Assembly (NCBI RefSeq): GCF_006539505.1
Contig: NZ_BJND01000030.1
Coordinates: 1 to 64,000 of the forward strand
Reading direction: 5' to 3'
Length of the DNA stretch: 64,000 bases
Source of the DNA: Streptomyces spinoverrucosus
Lineage (GTDB): Bacteria > Actinomycetota > Actinomycetes > Streptomycetales > Streptomycetaceae
Part shown: positions 56,851 through 64,000 of the stretch, piece after piece
Position numbering within the stretch: position 1 is the first letter of the stretch
How the letters are laid out: every line of letters begins with the position of its first letter
Program-made: the position numbers and the translations under genes
Notes under the pieces: generated by a model
Told to the model about the DNA's origin: nothing
Databases searched by the model: none
What the model saw: only the letters and a program-made list of their open reading frames with translations

Positions 56851-58029
56851 GTGTTCGGAATCGTCAGGCCGTGCCGGCATCGGCTGGGGGAGCGGCTCAA
56901 GACCGAGTGGATGGCGCATTTGTGCGGGCTGTGTCTCGCGCTGCGCGGCGACCACGGGCAGTTCGCGCGGGTGGTGACCAATTACGACGGGCTGCTCGTC
57001 TCCGTTCTGACGGAGGCTCAGGCCGGGCCCACCGAGCGGGGCGGGTGGCGGCGTACGGCCGGACCGTGTCCGTTGCGCGGGATGCGGACCGCGTCCGTCG
57101 CGCGGGGTGAGGGGGCACGGCTGGCGGCCGCCGTCTCGCTCGTGCTCGCCTCGGCCAAGGTGCGCGACCATGTGGCCGACGGTGACGGGCTGCTGGCCCG
57201 CAGGCCCGTGGCGCTCGCCGCGCGCCGGGTCGCGGACCGCTGGGGGCGCGCGGGGGCTCGTGGTGGGGCGGGTGTCGGCTTCGACACGGCGGTGCTGGTC
57301 GACGCCGTGGACCGGCAGGCCGGCATCGAGGCGCTCGCCGGGCCCGGTACGCCGGTCCTGGTCGTCACCGAGCCGACCGAGACCGCGACCGCCGCCGCCT
57401 TCGCGCACACCGCTGTGCTGGCCGGGCGGCCGGGCAACGCCGAGCCGCTCGCCGAGGCCGGGCGGCTGTTCGGGCGGCTGGCGCATCTGCTGGACGCCGT
57501 GGAGGACCGCGAAGCTGACGCCGCGTCGGGTGCCTGGAACCCCCTCACCGCCACGGGCACCTCGCTCACCGAGGCCCGGCGGCTCGCCGACGACGCCGTG
57601 CACGGGATCCGGCTCGCGCTGCGGGAGGTGGAGTTCTCGGACGGGCGGCTGGCGCACCGGCTGCTCGTGCATGAGCTGCCCACCTCGGTCGACCGCGCCT
57701 TCGGCACTGCCTCCTGCGGGCATCGGCCCGAGCTCGCCGGGCCCTACGCTCCGCCCGGCGGACCGGCCGGGCCGGGTGCGCCGCTGCCACCCGGGCCGCC
57801 GCGCCGCGACCGGCGCGGGCTGCTCGCGGGGTGTGCCGTGTGGCTGGGGCTGGCCTGTACGTGTCAGTTGTGCTGCGGCACGTACGAGGACCCGTGGACG
57901 CGGGAGCGGAAGGAAGCGCCGTGCGGCAACTCCGACTGCGGCGACTGTGGTTGCGACGGGTGCTGCAATTGCTGTGACTGCTGCGACAACTGTGGATGCG
58001 ACGGGTGTGACTGCGGGTGCAGCTGCTGA
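56851..58029 (+). CDS. DUF5685-family protein with cysteine-rich C-terminal tail
   Basis: 392 residues, GTG start. N-terminal MFGIVRPCRHRLGERLKTEWMAHLCGLCLALRGDHGQFARVVTNYDGLLVSVL and GPCPLRGMR are the DUF5685 opening, with a CxxC and further Cys/His that could bind metal. A helical middle follows (LAEAGRLFGRLAHLLDAVEDRE). After a Pro-rich linker and a hydrophobic stretch (LLAGCAVWLGLACTCQLCC), the final 35 residues contain 16 cysteines in CG/CD/CC steps. Function unknown; metal binding or cofactor carriage is inference. Adjacent to sflA. Confidence 0.85.
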   Translation: MFGIVRPCRHRLGERLKTEWMAHLCGLCLALRGDHGQFARVVTNYDGLLVSVLTEAQAGPTERGGWRRTAGPCPLRGMRTASVARGEGARLAAAVSLVLASAKVRDHVADGDGLLARRPVALAARRVADRWGRAGARGGAGVGFDTAVLVDAVDRQAGIEALAGPGTPVLVVTEPTETATAAAFAHTAVLAGRPGNAEPLAEAGRLFGRLAHLLDAVEDREADAASGAWNPLTATGTSLTEARRLADDAVHGIRLALREVEFSDGRLAHRLLVHELPTSVDRAFGTASCGHRPELAGPYAPPGGPAGPGAPLPPGPPRRDRRGLLAGCAVWLGLACTCQLCCGTYEDPWTRERKEAPCGNSDCGDCGCDGCCNCCDCCDNCGCDGCDCGCSC

Positions 58030-58416
58030 GGGCGGCCGCGGCGGGACGTTCCATGCTCGACGAGCATCCGGAGGGGTGACTTCCGGCCATCCCCGGATCG
58101 TGGATGGCCGACAGTGACGGGGTCGCGGCGGACGCATGGGTGGTGTTCGGCCCAGCCGGGCCTGCCCCTTCGTACTGCCCGGCAACCTGACGGGGTGTAG
58201 GGCGGGGCAGGGGTGGCCATTCATTCCGCCCAGTTGGTTCAAAAGTTGACGGCCGAAAGGCGCCCTTGCGTCCGCCCGTCGTGCGGCCGAATACTCCCCC
58301 TCAGCGCTTGTCAGGGGCACGGCGGGTTCGGAATCCGGACAACGATGCCATCTGACTGCGCCTCACGGGCCCCGACCCCACGCGGGCCCCCGACTTCCCA
58401 TGTGGAGGAACGAAAA
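58030..58416. other. Intergenic region before the first streptogrisin gene
   Basis: 387 bp. A short palindrome atgctcgacgagcat lies at about 58052-58066 just after the DUF5685 gene. ttgacg at 58246-58251 could be a -35, but no convincing -10 follows. No gene supported. Confidence 0.5.
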
Positions 58417-59319
58417 GTGAGGATCAAGCGCACCACCCCCCGCAGCGGTACGAGACGGACCCGGCTGATCGCCGTTTCCACCGGCCTCGTGGCCGCAGCC
58501 GCGTTCGCGGTCCCCAGCGCGAACGCGTCCGACGTCACCACGTTCAGCGCCAACGAGCTGAAGAGCGCCAGCAACTCGGTGCTCAAGGCCGACGTCCCGG
58601 GCACCGCCTGGGCCGTCGACAGCAAGACCAACCGCGTGCTGCTCACCGTCGACAGCACGGTCTCCGCGACCGAGCTCGCGAAGATCAAGAAGGCGGCCGG
58701 TGCCAACGCCGACGCCCTGACGATCAAGCGCACCCCGGGCAAGTTCAACAAGCTGATCGAGGGCGGCGACGCCATCTATGCGAGTAGCTGGCGCTGCTCC
58801 CTCGGCTTCAACGTCCGCAGCAGCAACGGAACGTCGTACTTCCTGACTGCCGGTCACTGCACAGACGGCGCGGGCACCTGGTACGCCAACTCGGGCCGCA
58901 CCACGGTTCTCGGCCCCACCGCCGGTTCGAGCTTCCCGACCAACGACTACGGGATCGTCCGGTACACCAACACGTCCATCTCCAAGCCCGGCACCGCGGG
59001 CGGCGTGGACATCACCCGTGCGGCCACCCCGAGCGTGGGCACCAACGTCATCCGCGACGGTTCCACCACCGGTACCCACACCGGCCGTGTCACCGCCCTG
59101 AATGCCACCGTCAACTACGGCGGCGGTGACGTGGTCTACGGCATGATCCAGACCAACGTCTGCGCCGAGCCCGGCGACTCGGGCGGCCCGCTCTACGGCA
59201 GCAACGGCGTCGCGTACGGTCTCACCTCCGGCGGCAGCGGCAACTGCTCCTCCGGTGGTACGACGTTCTTCCAGCCCGTCACCGAGGCGCTGAGCGCGTA
59301 TGGCGTGAGCGTGTACTGA
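58417..59319 (+). CDS. Streptogrisin B-like secreted serine protease (S1E)
   Basis: 300-residue preproprotein from GTG 58417 with ggagga upstream. Signal peptide [24 protein letters not shown] (cleavage near 37), a propeptide of ~75 residues ([15 protein letters not shown] ... [13 protein letters not shown]), then the mature chymotrypsin fold from about Ile114 ([20 protein letters not shown]). Catalytic triad His147 (TAGHC), Asp177 (NDYGIV) and Ser255 (GDSGGP), with paired cysteines. The mature ~187 residues closely resemble Streptomyces griseus protease B. Confidence 0.94.
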   Translation: MRIKRTTPRSGTRRTRLIAVSTGLVAAAAFAVPSANASDVTTFSANELKSASNSVLKADVPGTAWAVDSKTNRVLLTVDSTVSATELAKIKKAAGANADALTIKRTPGKFNKLIEGGDAIYASSWRCSLGFNVRSSNGTSYFLTAGHCTDGAGTWYANSGRTTVLGPTAGSSFPTNDYGIVRYTNTSISKPGTAGGVDITRAATPSVGTNVIRDGSTTGTHTGRVTALNATVNYGGGDVVYGMIQTNVCAEPGDSGGPLYGSNGVAYGLTSGGSGNCSSGGTTFFQPVTEALSAYGVSVY

Positions 59320-59349
59320 GCGCCGTGCCGGTAGAGGCTGTGGCATCAC

Positions 59350-59386
59350 ATGTGCCCCCGCATGCAACTGGTGTGCGGGGGCACAT
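59350..59386 (+). terminator. Intrinsic terminator after the first streptogrisin gene
   Basis: 13-bp perfect stem atgtgcccccgca (59350-59362) / tgcgggggcacat (59374-59386), 11-base loop, followed by cctt. Confidence 0.85.
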
Positions 59387-59687
59387 CCTTGTGCGCGTCC
59401 GGCTGGATTCGGTGCCGAGGGGCGACTTCAAGACAGGACTAGACCTCACCTACCGCATACCGGTTACTCGCTCGTAGTGTTTGCAGTGCGAAGATTCCTG
59501 TGGTGACCGTGGACAGTCAAGGTTGCGCAAGGCGTAAGGGGCGCACGCCACTTGCCGTACGCGCGTCCTGAAGTCGACCTTGTGTGCTCCCTGTGGGTCT
59601 CGGAATAGTGGGCGCCCAGTCCACAGACCTTCTGATCCGCGAGATCCCCACTACCTCCCGGATCGACCCCCCACAGGAGGACGTGAG
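59387..59687. other. Upstream region of the second streptogrisin gene
   Basis: 301 bp. A tagtgt (59475-59480) may be a -10 box, with no good -35. aggagg at 59675-59680 is the ribosome site for the TTG start. No gene supported. Confidence 0.4.
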
Positions 59688-60770
59688 TTGAAGCACCGAC
59701 GCATACCCAAGCGGCGGGCCGCCGTGGCAGGTGCGGGCATCGCCGCACTGGTTGCCGCGGGAGTGACCTTCCAGAGTGCGAACGCCAGCGAGACCCCGGA
59801 CGCCCCGGAGGTCAAGACGCTGTCGGCCCTGGCGGCCGGAAAGCTCGCCTCGACGCTCGACCGTGACCTCGGCGCCGACGCGGCGGGAACGTACTACGAC
59901 GCCAAGGCGAAGAGCCTCGTGGTGAACGTGCTCGACGAGGCCGCCGCCCAGCTGGTCGAGGAGGCCGGCGCCAAGGCGAGAATCGTCGAGAACTCCCTCG
60001 CCGAGCTCAAGAGCGCGCGTACCACCCTCAAGCAGGACGCGACCATCCCCGGCACCGCCTGGGTGACCGACCCGACCACCAACAAGGTCGTGGTGACCGC
60101 CGACCGCACCGTCTCCGCGGCCGAGTGGAAGAAGCTGACCCAGGTCGTCGAGGGGCTCGGCGGCACGGCCGAACTCCAGCGGACGAAGGGAGAGTTCAAG
60201 CCCTTCATCGCCGGTGGTGACGCGATCACCGGTGGCGGCGGGCGCTGCTCGCTCGGCTTCAACGTGGTCAAGGGCGGCGAGCCGTTCTTCCTGACCGCCG
60301 GTCACTGCACCGAGGGCATCTCCACGTGGTCCGACTCGTCGGGCAACGTCATCGGCGAGAACGAGGCCTCCAGCTTCCCGGGCGACGACTACGGCCTCGT
60401 CAAGTACACCGCCGACGTCGACCACCCGAGCGAGGTCAACCTCTACGACGGCTCGGCGCAGCAGATCACCGGCGCGGCCGAGGCGACCGTCGGTATGCAG
60501 GTCACCCGGAGCGGTTCGACCACGCAGGTGCACTCCGGCACGGTCACCGGTCTGGACGCCACCGTGAACTACGGCAACGGCGACATCGTCAACGGCCTCA
60601 TCCAGACCGATGTCTGCGCCGAGCCCGGGGACAGCGGCGGCTCGCTGTTCTCCGGCAGCAACGCGATCGGCCTCACCTCCGGCGGCAGCGGTGACTGCAC
60701 GTCCGGCGGGGAGACGTTCTTCCAGCCGGTGACCGAGGCGCTGTCGGCGACTGGGACGCAGATCGGCTGA
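59688..60770 (+). CDS. Second streptogrisin-family secreted protease, longer propeptide
   Basis: 360 residues from TTG 59688 (7 bases after aggagg). Signal peptide [25 protein letters not shown] (cleavage near 34), then a ~140-residue propeptide ([12 protein letters not shown] ... [38 protein letters not shown]), twice that of the preceding protease. The mature domain starts near Ile174 ([20 protein letters not shown]), with His206, Asp234 (DDYGLV) and Ser316. The sequence after the nucleophile is GDSGGS rather than GDSGGP. Resembles streptogrisin D/SAM-P20-type enzymes. It has its own terminator. Confidence 0.92.
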   Translation: MKHRRIPKRRAAVAGAGIAALVAAGVTFQSANASETPDAPEVKTLSALAAGKLASTLDRDLGADAAGTYYDAKAKSLVVNVLDEAAAQLVEEAGAKARIVENSLAELKSARTTLKQDATIPGTAWVTDPTTNKVVVTADRTVSAAEWKKLTQVVEGLGGTAELQRTKGEFKPFIAGGDAITGGGGRCSLGFNVVKGGEPFFLTAGHCTEGISTWSDSSGNVIGENEASSFPGDDYGLVKYTADVDHPSEVNLYDGSAQQITGAAEATVGMQVTRSGSTTQVHSGTVTGLDATVNYGNGDIVNGLIQTDVCAEPGDSGGSLFSGSNAIGLTSGGSGDCTSGGETFFQPVTEALSATGTQIG

Positions 60771-60804
60771 TCTTCGCCGCGCAGCTTGTGCTTGTGCTCG
60801 TGTG

Positions 60805-60836
60805 AAGTCCCGCCCCGTGTGTGAGGGGCGGGACTT
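60805..60836 (+). terminator. Intrinsic terminator after the second streptogrisin gene
   Basis: 12-bp perfect stem aagtcccgcccc (60805-60816) / ggggcgggactt (60825-60836), 8-base loop, followed by tcgc. Confidence 0.85.
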
Positions 60837-60893
60837 TCGCGTTCGCCGTGGGTGGTTGCTCTGTGGGGTGCGCTGCGGGGCGTCGTGGGCTTG

Positions 60894-60916
60894 TCGCGCA
60901 GTTCCCCGCGCCCCTT
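60894..60916 (+). repeat. Dispersed intergenic repeat, copy 2
   Basis: Same 23-base core as 9186-9208, on the same strand, followed by acccggcgtgca. Preceded by gtgggtggttgct at 60848-60860, which in other Streptomyces copies I recall adjoins the core. Confidence 0.8.
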
Positions 60917-60990
60917 TACCCGGCGTGCAGTCCCGTCGCTCACATGCTGCTGGGGCGCGTTTGTGCAGGTGGGGCTTGCCCGAGTCGATG

Positions 60991-61006
60991 TCGCACAGAT
61001 GTTCGG
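60991..61006 (+). promoter_or_regulatory. LexA (SOS) box 1 upstream of dnaE2
   Basis: tcgcacagatgttcgg matches the actinobacterial SOS consensus TCGAACNNNNGTTCGA at 10 of 12 defined positions. Confidence 0.6.
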
Positions 61007-61035
61007 GAATTGGTCTATGGTGGGGGTGGGAGAGT

Positions 61036-61051
61036 TGGAACTGATGTTCGA
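61036..61051 (+). promoter_or_regulatory. LexA (SOS) box 2 upstream of dnaE2
   Basis: tggaactgatgttcga matches TCGAACNNNNGTTCGA at 11 of 12 defined positions, centred 45 bp downstream of box 1. A tatggt (61016-61021) between the boxes may be the -10 element. Confidence 0.75.
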
Positions 61052-61086
61052 GAGCCGGTAGGGGCTCGCGAGTGCGGGAGGTGCGT

Positions 61087-64000
61087 GTGCCGGGTTTCAC
61101 GCATCTGCACACCGTCTCCGGGTTCTCCCTGCGCTACGGCGCCTCGCACCCGGAGCGGCTGGCCGAGCGCGCCTCCGAGCGGGGCATGGACGCCCTCGCG
61201 CTCACCGACCGCGACACCCTCGCCGGTACCGTCCGCTTCGCCAAGGCCTGCGCGAAGGCGGGCGTCCGTCCGCTGTTCGGGGCGGAGCTGGCCGTGGCGG
61301 AGCCCGAGCCCGACCGTGTACGGCAGGACCGGCGCCGCCGCACCCCCGTGCGTGGCGGTGCCTTCATCGACGAGTCGACACCGCGCGTGACCTTCCTCGC
61401 CCGGGACGGCGCCCGCGGCTGGGCCGATCTGTGCCGAATCGTCACGGCGGCCCATGAAGGCGAGGGCACGCCCCTGCTGCCCTGGTCCGCCAACCACGCC
61501 GACGGCCTCACCGTCCTGCTCGGCCCCGACTCCGACGTCGGCCGCGCCCTCGCCGCGGGCCGCCCGGACCGCGCCGCGAAGCTCCTCGCCTGCTGGCGGG
61601 AGATCTACGGCGATGCCCTGCGCCTGGAGGCCGTCTGGCACGGCCGCAAGGGCACCGGCCCCGGCTCCCTGCGCCTGGCCGCCCGTACCGTCGGCTTCGC
61701 CGCCGAGCAGCGGATCCGGCCCGTGCTCAGCAACGCCGTCCGCTACGCCGACCCCGGCATGGGCCCGGTCGCCGACGTACTGGACGCCGCCCGCCGCCTG
61801 GTCCCGATCGACCCGACCAAGGAACTGGACTCCGGCGAGGCCTGGCTGAAGAACCCGGGCGTCATGCTCGGGGTGGCGGAGCGGGTCGTCGAGGCCGCCG
61901 GCTTCCGGCGGGACACCGCCCACCGGCTGCTGGAGCAGACGCAGGCGACCGCCGCCGAGTGCCTGGTCGACCCCGAGGACGACCTCGGCATCGGCACCGT
62001 GCACTTCCCCGAGCCGCATCTCGTCGGCGCGGACCGGCGCAGCGCACAGCGCGTGCTCGCCTCCCGGGCGGCGGCGGGGATGGTGCTGCACGGCTACGCC
62101 GGCCGGCGCGACTACTGGGAGCGGATGCACGACGAGCTGGACATCATCGCCCATCACGGCTTCGCCTCCTACTTCCTCACCGTCGCCCAGGTCGTCGACG
62201 ACGTGAAGAAGATGGGAGTCCGGGTCGCCGCGCGCGGCTCCGGCGCGGGCTCCCTCGTCAATCACCTGCTCGGCATCGCGCACGCCGATCCGGTCGAGCA
62301 CGGGCTGCTGATGGAGCGCTTCCTGTCCAAGCGCCGTCTGGTGCTGCCCGACATCGACATCGACGTGGAGTCCGCACGCCGTCTGGAGGTCTACCGGGCG
62401 ATCATCGGCCGGTTCGGCGCCGAGCGGGTCGCGACGGTCGCGATGCCGGAGACGTACCGCGTCCGGCACGCCATCCGGGACGTCGGCGCCGCCCTGTCCA
62501 TGGACCCCGCCGACATCGACCGCATCGCCAAGTCCTTCCCGCACATCCGCGCGCGGGACGCCCGCGCCGCCCTCGACGAGCTGCCCGAGCTCAAGCAGCT
62601 GGCGGGGGAGAAGGAGCGCTACGGGAGGATGTGGGAGCTGGTCGAGGCGCTCGACGCCCTCCCGCGCGGGGTCGCCATGCACCCGTGCGGGGTGCTCCTG
62701 TCCGACGCCTCCCTTCTCTCCCGTACGCCGGTCATGCCGACCAGCGGCGAGGGGTTCCCCATGTCGCAGTTCGACAAGGACGACGTCGAGGACCTCGGGC
62801 TGCTCAAGCTGGACGTGCTCGGGGTGCGGATGCAGTCGGCGATGGCGCACGCGGTCGCCGAGGTGGAGCGGGCGACGGGGGAGCGGATCGACCTGGACGC
62901 GTTGCGGGACGGCGATCCGGCGACGTACAGCCTCATCCGCTCCACCGAGACGCTGGGCTGCTTCCAGATCGAGTCGCCGGGGCAGCGGGACCTGGTCGGG
63001 CGGCTCCAGCCGGCCACCTTCCACGACCTGGTCGTCGACATCTCGCTCTTCCGGCCCGGGCCGGTCGCCGCCGACATGGTGCGGCCGTTCATCGCGGCGC
63101 GGCACGGGCGGGCGCCGGTCCGCTATCCGCACCCCGACCTGGAGGGGCCGCTGCGGGAGACGTACGGAGTCGTCGTCTTCCACGAGCAGATCATCCACAT
63201 CGTCGACATCATGACCGGCTGCGGGCGCGACGAGGCGGACCGGGTGCGGCGCGGGCTGTCCGATCCGGAGTCGCAGGGGCGGATCAAGGTGTGGTTCGCC
63301 CAGCACGCGGCGGCACGCGGGTATGACGCGGAAACGATTCAGCGCACCTGGGAGATCGTCGAGGCGTTCGGTTCGTACGGCTTCTGCAAGGCGCACGCGG
63401 TCGCCTTCGCCGTACCGACGTACCAGTCGGCGTGGCTGAAGGCGCATCACCCCGCCGCCTTCTATGCCGGGTTGCTGACGCACGACCCCGGGATGTATCC
63501 GAAGCGGCTGCTGCTGGCGGACGCGCGGCGGCGGGGGGTGCCGGTCCTGCCGTTGGATGTGAACAAGTCGGGGGTCGCACACAGGATCGAACTGGTGTCT
63601 GAATCCGGAGTGTGGGGGCTCCGGTTGGCCCTCTCCGATGTGCACGGGATCAGCGAGGCCGAGGCGGCGCGGATCGCGGACGGGCAGCCGTACGCCTCGT
63701 TGGTGGACTTCTGGGAGCGGGCGCGGCCCAGCCGGCCGCTGGCGCAGCGGCTGGCCCAGGTCGGTGCGCTGGACTCCTTCGGCGCCAACCGCCGTGATCT
63801 GCAACTGCACCTGACCGAGCTGCACCGGGGCGCGCGCAGTGGCGGCGGCGGTCAACTCCCGCTGTCCGGCGGGCGGAAGACCGCCCCGGCCGGGCTGCCC
63901 GACCTGTCCGCGGCGGAGCGGCTCAGCGCCGAGCTGGGTGTGCTGTCCATGGACGCCTCGCGCAATCTGATGGACGATTACCGGGCCTTCCTCGACGAGC
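61087..64000 (+). CDS. dnaE2: Error-prone DNA polymerase DnaE2 (3' end beyond window)
   Basis: Open to the window end (about 971 codons visible). GTG 61087 is five bases after gggagg; GTG 61072 or 61081 are in-frame alternatives. PHP domain: FTHLHTVSGFSLRYGASHPERLAERA; pol III alpha catalytic core: RVAARGSGAGSLVNHLLGI, LVLPDIDIDVES (acidic pair), VATVAMPETYRVRHAIRDVG; then SQFDKDDVEDLGLLKLDVLG and the C-terminal GSYGFCKAHAVAFAVPTYQSAWLKAHHPAAFYAGLL block. The missing beta-binding/long tail fits the short DnaE2 type. Known role: SOS-induced translesion synthesis and mutagenesis with ImuA'/ImuB, consistent with the two LexA boxes. Confidence 0.95.
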   Translation, partial: MPGFTHLHTVSGFSLRYGASHPERLAERASERGMDALALTDRDTLAGTVRFAKACAKAGVRPLFGAELAVAEPEPDRVRQDRRRRTPVRGGAFIDESTPRVTFLARDGARGWADLCRIVTAAHEGEGTPLLPWSANHADGLTVLLGPDSDVGRALAAGRPDRAAKLLACWREIYGDALRLEAVWHGRKGTGPGSLRLAARTVGFAAEQRIRPVLSNAVRYADPGMGPVADVLDAARRLVPIDPTKELDSGEAWLKNPGVMLGVAERVVEAAGFRRDTAHRLLEQTQATAAECLVDPEDDLGIGTVHFPEPHLVGADRRSAQRVLASRAAAGMVLHGYAGRRDYWERMHDELDIIAHHGFASYFLTVAQVVDDVKKMGVRVAARGSGAGSLVNHLLGIAHADPVEHGLLMERFLSKRRLVLPDIDIDVESARRLEVYRAIIGRFGAERVATVAMPETYRVRHAIRDVGAALSMDPADIDRIAKSFPHIRARDARAALDELPELKQLAGEKERYGRMWELVEALDALPRGVAMHPCGVLLSDASLLSRTPVMPTSGEGFPMSQFDKDDVEDLGLLKLDVLGVRMQSAMAHAVAEVERATGERIDLDALRDGDPATYSLIRSTETLGCFQIESPGQRDLVGRLQPATFHDLVVDISLFRPGPVAADMVRPFIAARHGRAPVRYPHPDLEGPLRETYGVVVFHEQIIHIVDIMTGCGRDEADRVRRGLSDPESQGRIKVWFAQHAAARGYDAETIQRTWEIVEAFGSYGFCKAHAVAFAVPTYQSAWLKAHHPAAFYAGLLTHDPGMYPKRLLLADARRRGVPVLPLDVNKSGVAHRIELVSESGVWGLRLALSDVHGISEAEAARIADGQPYASLVDFWERARPSRPLAQRLAQVGALDSFGANRRDLQLHLTELHRGARSGGGGQLPLSGGRKTAPAGLPDLSAAERLSAELGVLSMDASRNLMDDYRAFLDE

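Overview
The window is a gene-dense, very G+C-rich chromosomal segment with strong third-position G/C bias, many GTG starts and a few TTG starts. Gene content and order point to Streptomyces: streptogrisin-type secreted proteases, a SepF-like SflA protein, Rpf/LysM secreted proteins, and the actinobacterial block HAD phosphatase - short ORF - tlyA - NAD kinase - recN - pyrG - Nudix - parA - scpA - scpB - pseudouridine synthase - cmk - der. From memory, M. tuberculosis keeps much of this order (around Rv1691-Rv1713), and S. coelicolor has it around SCO1739-SCO1791. I found no rRNA, tRNA, CRISPR array, transposase or prophage.

Layout. Bases 1-7 kb: the 3' part of a TPR gene with an N-terminal Arg/Asp repeat, a DUF1015 gene, a HAD phosphatase, and a three-gene ferric-siderophore uptake operon with an iron box just before its first start codon. 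7-13 kb: tlyA, ppnK and recN, then an MraY/WecA-like membrane protein and a GT4 glycosyltransferase. 13-18 kb (minus strand): PucR-type regulator, FAD-linked oxidase, GH15 glycosidase. 18-29.5 kb: pyrG, ADP-ribose Nudix hydrolase, an ATPase/TPR protein, alanine dehydrogenase, then a chromosome-organisation operon parA - ribbon-helix-helix protein - scpA - scpB - rRNA pseudouridine synthase. 29.5-36 kb: an NrtR-type regulator with its ADP-ribosylglycohydrolase behind an operator/promoter, then aroH-tyrA-cmk-plsC-der for tyrosine, CMP/dCMP kinase, phospholipid and ribosome assembly functions.

36-56 kb looks more accessory: two hypotheticals, two secreted Rpf-like transglycosylases, a branched-chain-amino-acid-type ABC transporter whose two permeases and one ATPase are fused into one 880-residue protein, with separate ATPase, lipoprotein and binding-protein genes, an acyltransferase-3/SGNH protein, a WYL regulator, a stand-alone cytochrome oxidase subunit I, an I78 protease inhibitor, a PAP2 phosphatase, a PIG-V-like mannosyltransferase, a DHA2 efflux pump and an acyl-CoA dehydrogenase. 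56-64 kb: sflA, a DUF5685 protein with a very cysteine-rich tail, two streptogrisin-family proteases, and dnaE2 (running off the window) preceded by two LexA-like boxes.

The observations I consider most worth following are the LivH-LivM-LivG fusion with an apparently asymmetric pair of ATP sites, the ParA/RHH pair in front of scpAB, the NrtR-operator/ADP-ribosylglycohydrolase unit, the DUF5685 cysteine tail, and the double SOS box at dnaE2. Nothing in the window is clearly a wholly new system.
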